Positions 5,236 to 9,799 of a DNA stretch of 9,799 nt are shown one piece after another (within the stretch, counting starts at the first letter, position 1; every line of letters begins with the position of its first letter). A program made the translations under genes and the position numbers. The DNA is from Dermatophilus congolensis (GTDB lineage: Bacteria; Actinomycetota; Actinomycetes; Actinomycetales; Dermatophilaceae), in NCBI GenBank assembly GCA_030538115.1, contig JAUNUP010000061.1, positions 1 through 9,799 on the forward strand, written 5' to 3'. A model generated the notes under the pieces. The model saw only the letters and a program-made list of their open reading frames with translations, did not search any database and had not been told where the DNA came from.

Positions 5236-6213
5236 TCATGCCCCGAGACGTGGGCGGATGTGAACCACGTCACCGGCTCTCACTGTCGATGCGCGGCCTG
5301 CGTCGTCGACGATTTCGAGCTCCCCCTCGTCGGAGATTCCGGTCGCGCGAGCGCGTCGCACCTCGTCACCGGGTAGGTGCACGTCGATGAGCGAGCCGAC
5401 GGTGACGCACGCCTCGCGGTACTCGCGCCGCAGCCCGGCAGCGGCCTCTCCCCCGGCCAGCCAGGCTGCATGCCGCCGCTCCACATTCAGCGACACGGCC
5501 GTGACGACGTCCTCCCGCGTGATCTCACGCGGGGCTCCGCACAGGTGCAAGGAGGTCGCGGGCGCCGCCGTTCCCACGGGCACCGGCAGCACCTCGATGG
5601 GCACGGTCACGTTGACGCCGATCCCTGCCACCACGAGGTCGTCCGCGGCGAGCAATTGGCACAGGATCCCCGAGATCTTCGCGGGCACGTCACCCGCGTC
5701 TCCGGTGTCACCGGCCACTCCGGCATCCCCGGCATCTCCGGCTTCCCCGCCACCTGCGGCCCCCGGCGCAGAGGTCGCGCGGGCCCCGATGACGAGCACG
5801 TCGTTGGGCCACTTGAGCACGACCTTGGCACGCTGGCCGGTCGCGTCGGCAGGCTCCCCGATCAATTCGGAGAGGGCATCGCGCACCCCCAACCCCACCA
5901 TCAGTGGAATCCACCCGGGGTCACGCAGCCCGCCATCTCCGCCCGCGGCGCCACCTTCCCCGGAGACTCCCGAGCCGAGCGGCAGCACCAGCGACATCGA
6001 GACGCTCGTGCCCGCCGGGGAACTCCACGCCCGCGCGCGTCGCCCGCGACCAGCAATTTGTTCGGCCGCGACGACGAGCAGATACGGTTCCGCGAGCTGT
6101 TCGGCGTCGTCGTTCGTGGAGCCGGTGCTCTCACGCACCTCGACCCGCGCGAACGGTCCGCGGGGGCGTGCAAGTCGTTCGATGAGGGTGTCCCTCTCAA
6201 GCCAGTTGACCAC
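5236..6213 (-). CDS. birA: Biotin--[acetyl-CoA-carboxylase] ligase
   Basis: Protein of 325 residues that activates biotin with ATP and transfers it to the biotin carrier lysine of carboxylase alpha subunits. Visible elements are STGSTND (29-35), the adenylate-binding loop GRGRRARAW (55-63), KWPND (134-138), the catalytic Lys179 in KISGIL, and GIGVNV (197-202). A C-terminal SH3-like domain spans about 274-322. It lacks the N-terminal helix-turn-helix of E. coli BirA, so it is a monofunctional (group I) ligase that does not itself repress. An odd Gly/Ala/Asp-rich insertion (about 142-177) lies just before the catalytic lysine, and a second Gly-rich stretch lies at 81-97. The GTG start has no useful Shine-Dalgarno but sits 6 nt downstream of a TANNNT hexamer, consistent with leaderless expression. 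It is the first gene of a birA-cyclase operon and diverges from the carboxylase beta gene. Confidence 0.95.
   Translation of the reverse strand: MVNWLERDTLIERLARPRGPFARVEVRESTGSTNDDAEQLAEPYLLVVAAEQIAGRGRRARAWSSPAGTSVSMSLVLPLGSGVSGEGGAAGGDGGLRDPGWIPLMVGLGVRDALSELIGEPADATGQRAKVVLKWPNDVLVIGARATSAPGAAGGGEAGDAGDAGVAGDTGDAGDVPAKISGILCQLLAADDLVVAGIGVNVTVPIEVLPVPVGTAAPATSLHLCGAPREITREDVVTAVSLNVERRHAAWLAGGEAAAGLRREYREACVTVGSLIDVHLPGDEVRRARATGISDEGELEIVDDAGRASTVRAGDVVHIRPRLGA
5689..5739 (-). repeat. Coding micro-repeat in birA (Gly-Asp-Ala triplets)
   Basis: Residues 159-175 of the ligase read as consecutive G-x-x triplets ([17 protein letters not shown]), encoded by an imperfect 9-bp periodic sequence. 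It lies in a surface-loop position immediately ahead of the KISGIL catalytic strand. It is probably a slippage-prone flexible linker rather than a folded element. Confidence 0.7.
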
Positions 6214-6219
6214 CCTGCA

Positions 6220-6225
6220 AGGCTA
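6220..6225 (-). promoter_or_regulatory. -10 element of birA (TAGCCT)
   Basis: Minus-strand TAGCCT (6225-6220) lies 6 nt upstream of the birA GTG, the same geometry as the response regulator promoter. No recognizable -35 is found at 16-18 nt. It shares the TA at 6224-6225 with the opposing -10. Confidence 0.4.
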
Positions 6226-6229
6226 GGCT
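6224..6229 (+). promoter_or_regulatory. -10 element of the carboxylase beta gene (TAGGCT)
   Basis: Plus-strand TAGGCT ends 7 nt before the ATG at 6237, so the transcript would begin at or next to the start codon. No good -35 is seen at normal spacing; a TTGACC at 6206-6211 is too close (12 nt) to count. AAGG at 6219-6222 is too distant to be a strong Shine-Dalgarno. Confidence 0.4.
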
Positions 6230-6236
6230 GCCGTTC

Positions 6237-7856
6237 ATGAGCGATGCTGCGACAACCGAAGTCAACGAGGCGACCGGTCCCGACCTGCATACGACCGCAG
6301 GCAAGCTCGAGGACTACCGCCGTCGCATCAATGAGACCGTTCACGCCGGCTCGGCCCGTGCGGTCGAAAAGCAGCACGCGAAGGGCAAGAAGACGGCCCG
6401 TGAGCGCATCGAGCAGTTGCTCGACGAGGGCAGTTTCGTCGAGCTCGACGGTTTCGCCCGGCACCGCTCCCGTGACTTCGGGCAGGAGAAGAACCGCCCG
6501 TACGGCGACGGCGTCGTCACCGGTTACGGCACCGTCGATCACCGCCCCGTGTGCGTGTTCGCCCAAGACTTCACGGTCTTCGGCGGCTCGCTGGGTGAGG
6601 TCTTCGGCGAGAAGATCGTCAAGGTCATGGATCTGGCGATGAAGATCGGCTGCCCGGTCGTCGGCATCAACGACTCCGGTGGCGCTCGCATTCAGGAGGG
6701 CGTGGCATCGCTGGGTCTGTACGGCGAGATCTTCCGCCGCAACGTGCACGCCAGTGGCGTCATCCCGCAGATCAGCCTCATCATGGGCCCCTGCGCCGGC
6801 GGCGCGGTGTACTCGCCCGCGATCACCGACTTCATCGTCATGGTCGACAAGACCAGCCACATGTTCATCACAGGCCCCGACGTCATCAAGACCGTCACGG
6901 GTGAAGACGTCGGCTTCGAAGAGCTGGGCGGCGCGCAGACGCACAACTCCAAGTCAGGTGTCGCGCACTACATGGCCGAAGACGAGGACGACGCCATCGA
7001 GTACGTGCAAGAGCTGCTCAGCTACCTGCCGCAGAACAACCTCGAAGAGACGGCAGTCTTCGAGTTCGAAGACGAGCCCGAGATCACCGACGACGACGCG
7101 GCTCTCGACACGTTCATCCCCGACTCCCCGAACATGCCGTACGACATGCACACGGTCATCGAGACCATCGTCGACGACGGCGAATTCCTCGAAGTACACC
7201 CGCTGTTCGCACCGAACATCATCTGCGGCTTCGGTCGCGTAGAAGGCCGCAGCGTGGGCGTGGTCGCGAACCAGCCGATGCAGTTCGCGGGCACGCTCGA
7301 CATCGACGCCTCAGAGAAGGCCGCCCGCTTCGTGCGCACGTGCGACGCCTTCCACATCCCCGTCATCACGCTGGTCGATGTCCCCGGCTTCTTGCCCGGC
7401 ACCGACCAAGAGTGGAACGGCATCATCCGCCGCGGCGCCAAGCTCATCTACGCCTACGCGGAGGCGACCGTGCCGCTGGTCACCGTCATCACCCGCAAGG
7501 CCTACGGCGGCGCGTACGACGTCATGGGCTCCAAGCACCTCGGCGCCGACATCAACCTCGCCTGGCCGACCGCTCAGATCGCCGTGATGGGCGCCCAGGG
7601 TGCGGTCAACATCCTCTACCGCAAGCAGCTGCAGGCGGCGGCAGAGAAGGGCGAGAACGTCGACGAGGCCCGCGCCAAGTTCATCGAGTACTACGAGACC
7701 ACGCTGGCCAACCCGTACATCGCGGCCGAGCGCGGCTACATCGACGCGGTCATCCCCCCGTCGGAGACCCGCGTGCAGGTCGTGAAAGCGCTGCGTACCC
7801 TGCGCACCAAGCAGGAGAAGCTGCCGGCCAAGAAGCACGGCAACATCCCCCTGTGA
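6237..7856 (+). CDS. pccB: Acyl-CoA carboxylase beta subunit, propionyl type
   Basis: Protein of 539 residues, full length for the actinobacterial AccD5/PccB carboxyltransferase family, and collinear with it from [12 protein letters not shown] to the C-terminal KKHGNIPL. It moves the carboxyl group from carboxybiotin on the alpha subunit to an acyl-CoA, with propionyl-CoA to methylmalonyl-CoA the likely reaction. The two oxyanion-hole segments are visible as SGGARIQEG (147-155) and GGAYDVM (424-430). Asp428 corresponds, by counting from the C terminus and by motif, to Asp422 of Streptomyces coelicolor PccB. That residue is reported to set propionyl rather than acetyl preference; AccD5 has Cys and acetyl-preferring AccB has Ile there. 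The epsilon subunit gene follows 67 nt downstream. The biotinylated alpha subunit is not in this window. The start is supported by family alignment and by a -10 at leaderless distance. Confidence 0.96.
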   Translation: MSDAATTEVNEATGPDLHTTAGKLEDYRRRINETVHAGSARAVEKQHAKGKKTARERIEQLLDEGSFVELDGFARHRSRDFGQEKNRPYGDGVVTGYGTVDHRPVCVFAQDFTVFGGSLGEVFGEKIVKVMDLAMKIGCPVVGINDSGGARIQEGVASLGLYGEIFRRNVHASGVIPQISLIMGPCAGGAVYSPAITDFIVMVDKTSHMFITGPDVIKTVTGEDVGFEELGGAQTHNSKSGVAHYMAEDEDDAIEYVQELLSYLPQNNLEETAVFEFEDEPEITDDDAALDTFIPDSPNMPYDMHTVIETIVDDGEFLEVHPLFAPNIICGFGRVEGRSVGVVANQPMQFAGTLDIDASEKAARFVRTCDAFHIPVITLVDVPGFLPGTDQEWNGIIRRGAKLIYAYAEATVPLVTVITRKAYGGAYDVMGSKHLGADINLAWPTAQIAVMGAQGAVNILYRKQLQAAAEKGENVDEARAKFIEYYETTLANPYIAAERGYIDAVIPPSETRVQVVKALRTLRTKQEKLPAKKHGNIPL

Positions 7857-7912
7857 TCGCAGGTAGCGCACACACCGTCAGCACGGCTGAACCCGCACAC
7901 AGTCCGACGACC

Positions 7913-7917
7913 GGAGG
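7913..7917 (+). promoter_or_regulatory. Ribosome binding site of the epsilon subunit
   Basis: Perfect GGAGG, 6 nt before ATG 7924. This strong site fixes the start of a small gene that would otherwise be easy to miss, and contrasts with the site-less starts of birA and the beta subunit gene. Confidence 0.75.
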
Positions 7918-7923
7918 CCGACC

Positions 7924-8151
7924 ATGAGCGACACCGCACCCGCTGCGGATACCGCCAGCGCCGAACCGATGTTCCGCATCACGGCGGGCAACCCGACGCC
8001 CGAAGAGCTGGCTGCGGTCACCGTTGTGCTCGCCGCTGCAGCCTCGAGCGCCTCGACCGACGACAGCGCGAAGAAGCGAGTGCGGGGCTGGAGCAACCGG
8101 GCGCGCACCATGCCGGGCTGGGCCTCGACCTCCGGGTGGGGCAACCGCTGA
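7924..8151 (+). CDS. accE: Acyl-CoA carboxylase epsilon subunit
   Basis: Protein of 75 residues. The FRITAGNPTPEELAAVTVVLAA segment (about 17-38) is the conserved part of the actinobacterial acyl-CoA carboxylase epsilon family. The Arg/Trp/Gly-rich tail with three Trp (GW at 55-56, 65-66 and 71-72) is also typical. The family protein bridges alpha and beta subunits and raises carboxylase activity. The first 16 residues are Ala/Ser/Asp-rich and probably flexible, as is the 39-50 linker. It follows the beta subunit gene on the same strand, has a strong GGAGG site, and is followed by a 13-bp hairpin. The pairing with a propionyl-type beta subunit makes a PccE-like role most likely. Confidence 0.88.
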   Translation: MSDTAPAADTASAEPMFRITAGNPTPEELAAVTVVLAAAASSASTDDSAKKRVRGWSNRARTMPGWASTSGWGNR

Positions 8152-8188
8152 CCGCGATCGGCTGCACACACGTAGTTCCAGATGAGAC

Positions 8189-8218
8189 ACGAAGGTCCCG
8201 CTGAGGCGGGACCTTCGT
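8189..8218 (+). terminator. Hairpin between epsilon subunit gene and maf
   Basis: Perfect 13-bp inverted repeat (core GAAGGTCCCGC / GCGGGACCTTC) with TGAG loop, 37 nt after the epsilon subunit stop. No T tract follows, which is common for actinobacterial terminators. The maf ribosome site starts only 24 nt later, so it may be a partial terminator that lowers maf expression, unless maf has its own promoter. Confidence 0.6.
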
Positions 8219-8241
8219 CGCATGTAAGTCTCACTGTGACC

Positions 8242-8247
8242 AGGAGA
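8242..8247 (+). promoter_or_regulatory. Ribosome binding site of maf
   Basis: AGGAGA, 8 nt before ATG 8256, at standard spacing. It supports this start. Confidence 0.7.
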
Positions 8248-8255
8248 ATCAAAGC

Positions 8256-8927
8256 ATGACCCGCCTGCTGCTCGCCTCCGCCTCACCGGCACGCCTGCTC
8301 ACCCTGCGCAATGCCGGCATCGATCCGCTGGTGCAGATCTCGAACGTCGATGAAGACGCCGCGGTGGCCGAGGCGATCGAGCGCTTCGGCGAGCTGACTC
8401 CCGACCAGGTCGCGCTCGTGTTGGCGCGTGCAAAGGCCGAAGACGTCTCCTCGCGCCTGGAAGGCGACGCCCTGGATGCTGACTTGGTCGTCGGCTGCGA
8501 CTCCGTGTTGGAGATCGACGGCGAAGCGTTCGGCAAGCCTGCGTCAGCAGAGGACGCGGTGACGCGCTGGCAGCGGATGGCCGGGTCGACGGGTGTGTTG
8601 CACACGGGGCATTGGCTCATCGACGTGCGCCCCGACAACGAGGGAGGCACGGGAGCGACACTCGGCACGACAGCGTCGACCGGAGTCACGTTCGCCGACA
8701 TCGACGACGACGAGATTCAGTCGTACGTCGCCACGGGCGAACCCCTGCGGGTGGCCGGCGCCTTCACCGTCGACGGCTTGGGCGGCCCGTACATCGACTC
8801 GATCGACGGCGACTACCACAACGTCGTCGGCCTCAGCCTGCCCCTACTCCGGCAGCTACTGAGCGAACTACAGATCCCGTGGAGGTCGCTGCGAGCGGGC
8901 GCCCCCGATCGCGTCAGCGTCCCGTGA
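8256..8927 (+). CDS. maf: Maf family nucleotide pyrophosphatase
   Basis: Protein of 223 residues, slightly longer than the usual 190-210. Maf signatures in order: LASASPARL (6-14), GCDSV with the conserved Asp82, FGKP with Lys94, TGHWLID (117-123), the GEPLRVAGAF segment (161-170), and the C-terminal GPYIDSIDGDYHNVVGLSLPLL (177-198). Maf enzymes hydrolyse non-canonical or modified nucleoside triphosphates to monophosphates in the cytosol and are thought to keep them out of nucleic acids. The substrate class (dTTP/UTP-like or modified pyrimidine/purine) cannot be told from these motifs. maf often sits near acyl-CoA carboxylase genes in actinobacteria. Its end overlaps the end of the convergent hydratase gene by 14 nt. 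Confidence 0.93.
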   Translation: MTRLLLASASPARLLTLRNAGIDPLVQISNVDEDAAVAEAIERFGELTPDQVALVLARAKAEDVSSRLEGDALDADLVVGCDSVLEIDGEAFGKPASAEDAVTRWQRMAGSTGVLHTGHWLIDVRPDNEGGTGATLGTTASTGVTFADIDDDEIQSYVATGEPLRVAGAFTVDGLGGPYIDSIDGDYHNVVGLSLPLLRQLLSELQIPWRSLRAGAPDRVSVP

Positions 8928-9702
8928 AGTTCGCAGCGCGCTTCTCCCTGAACGCAGTGGTGCCCTCGGCGAAGTCCTCGGAGCGGATGAGGCGAGCCTG
9001 CCCGGCCCGCTCGTAACGCAGGGCGTCCTCGAGGCCGCCGAGGGTCGCCTCGTTGACCGCGAACTTGGTCTCCCTGAAAGCCAGCGCAGGCCCCGCGACG
9101 ATCTGTTGAATAACGCCCTCTGCCGTGGTGTCTAGCTCGTCGGCCGGAGCAGTGAATGCGATCAGCCCCCACTCAAGTGCTTGAGCGGCGCTGATGCGAG
9201 GAGCCAGTAGAGCCATCTGCATGGCCCGCGCACGTCCGATGGACGCTGCGACGAGAGCGGTGGCACCACCGTCGGGCATGAGCCCGATCTTGGTGAACGC
9301 GAGCAAAAAGAACGCATCGTCAGCGCTGATGACGAGGTCACAGACAAGAGCCAGGGATACCCCGACGCCGGCTACAGGACCACGGGTCACGGCAATCACC
9401 GGAGCGCGGAAGCGACGAATAGCGGCCACCACCGCATTCGCGGCATCCAAGGTGGCCGGAGTGGGCTTGGCATCGACAGCTGCTCCCCCGCCCAGGTCGG
9501 CGCCAGAGCAGAACGCCCGCCCTCGGCCTGTCAGCACGACGCAGCGAATCGAGTCGTCCAGCTCATGCCGACTCAGAGCGTTCTCGACAGCCCACAGCAT
9601 CTCGGCATTGACTGCATTGAGCTGATCCGGCTTGTCGAGCGTGATGCGAAGAACCGCTCCATCCACCTCGATGACGACGCCGGCCACAGTATTCTCACCC
9701 AT
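8914..9702 (-). CDS. Enoyl-CoA hydratase/isomerase family protein
   Basis: Protein of 262 residues with a complete crotonase fold pattern. The CoA-binding/oxyanion segments are AFCSGADL (63-70) and GPVAGVGVSLALVCDLVIS (108-126). At the active site FTKIGLMPDGG (136-146), the first catalytic Glu of classical hydratases is absent and a single acidic residue, Asp144, remains. That pattern matches PaaG-like isomerases, so isomerization of an enoyl- or epoxy-type CoA ester is at least as likely as hydration. ATG 9702 is preferred over GTG 9708 because AGGA (minus strand, plus-strand TCCT at 9711-9714) lies 8 nt before the ATG but only 2 nt before the GTG. The gene is convergent with maf and their 3' ends overlap by 14 nt. 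The substrate is unknown. Confidence 0.92.
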   Translation of the reverse strand: MGENTVAGVVIEVDGAVLRITLDKPDQLNAVNAEMLWAVENALSRHELDDSIRCVVLTGRGRAFCSGADLGGGAAVDAKPTPATLDAANAVVAAIRRFRAPVIAVTRGPVAGVGVSLALVCDLVISADDAFFLLAFTKIGLMPDGGATALVAASIGRARAMQMALLAPRISAAQALEWGLIAFTAPADELDTTAEGVIQQIVAGPALAFRETKFAVNEATLGGLEDALRYERAGQARLIRSEDFAEGTTAFREKRAANFTGR

Positions 9703-9744
9703 GCCCACGATCCTGCCATCGAGAAGCGTCCGGACATGCGGATA

Positions 9745-9770
9745 GCCGCTCAGGATTTCTCCTGAGCGGC
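9745..9770 (-). terminator. GAAA-loop hairpin upstream of the hydratase gene
   Basis: Perfect 11-bp stem (GCCGCTCAGGA / TCCTGAGCGGC) that on the minus strand is closed by a GAAA tetraloop, a stable GNRA-type loop. It lies 42 nt before the hydratase start. It is most simply the terminator of a gene coming from the right edge on the minus strand, or a 5' leader element of the hydratase. No T tract follows. Confidence 0.5.
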
Positions 9771-9799
9771 CATCCGTCTCACCATTGATTCCGGCGGTG
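9750..9799 (-). CDS. Possible C-terminal end of a further minus-strand gene
   Basis: From the window edge, a minus-strand frame reads PPESMVRRMAAQEKS and stops at TGA 9752-9750, inside the hairpin at 9745-9770. A second frame reads HRRNQW and stops at 9781-9779. Either could be the tail of a neighbouring gene. The first looks more protein-like and ends on the terminator-like hairpin. With so few codons no function can be named. Confidence 0.25.
   Translation of the reverse strand, partial: PPESMVRRMAAQEKS

Noticed and set aside
6206..6211. TTGACC as -35 box of the carboxylase promoter
   Set aside because: It lies only 12 nt from the TAGGCT hexamer, too close for a sigma-70-type promoter.
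5377..6240. Two long plus-strand open frames opposite birA
   Set aside because: Composition and lack of motifs show that they are antisense shadows of the biotin ligase.

Overview
The window is high-GC DNA from an actinobacterium. The evidence is a propionyl-CoA-type carboxyltransferase gene followed by a small epsilon-type subunit, a class III adenylyl cyclase with the Rv1264-type regulatory domain, and apparently leaderless promoters. TTGTCCACA/TTATCCACA 9-mers (actinobacterial DnaA-box consensus) fit too. A Micrococcales-like genome is my guess; the sequence alone does not fix the genus.

Layout. (1) 1-1744 is the accessory-looking part. One plus-strand gene (344-1309) encodes a DUF559/Vsr-like PD-(D/E)XK-fold protein. 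It sits inside a field of 14 short near-palindromes (consensus GTGCCRYGGCAC), 4 on its left and 10 on its right. Most are ordered as head-to-head pairs with arms about 43-44 bp apart. The right-hand array is built from a 100-bp tandem repeat followed by a 48-bp tandem repeat, and the gene's last codons and stop lie inside the first repeat copy. A 62-bp imperfect direct repeat (48/62 identical) bounds the whole segment at 89-150 and 1670-1731. Three DnaA-box-like 9-mers lie upstream of the gene. This is the best candidate for an undescribed system: a REP/BIME-like repeat family associated with a nuclease-fold gene.

(2) 1745-3516, minus strand: an OmpR-family response regulator followed 14 nt later by its sensor histidine kinase, driven by a promoter whose geometry implies a leaderless transcript.

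(3) 3600-8927 is a lipid/biotin metabolism block. birA and an adenylyl cyclase form a tightly spaced minus-strand operon. Diverging from birA by only 23 bp is the acyl-CoA carboxylase beta subunit gene (propionyl-CoA type), followed by the epsilon subunit gene, a hairpin, and maf. BirA would biotinylate the (unlinked) alpha subunit that partners with the beta and epsilon subunits. The two divergent -10 elements appear to share a TA dinucleotide, so birA and the carboxylase gene may compete for polymerase. (4) 8914-9702, minus strand: an enoyl-CoA hydratase/isomerase family protein convergent with and overlapping the end of maf. The right edge may hold the last codons of another minus-strand gene.
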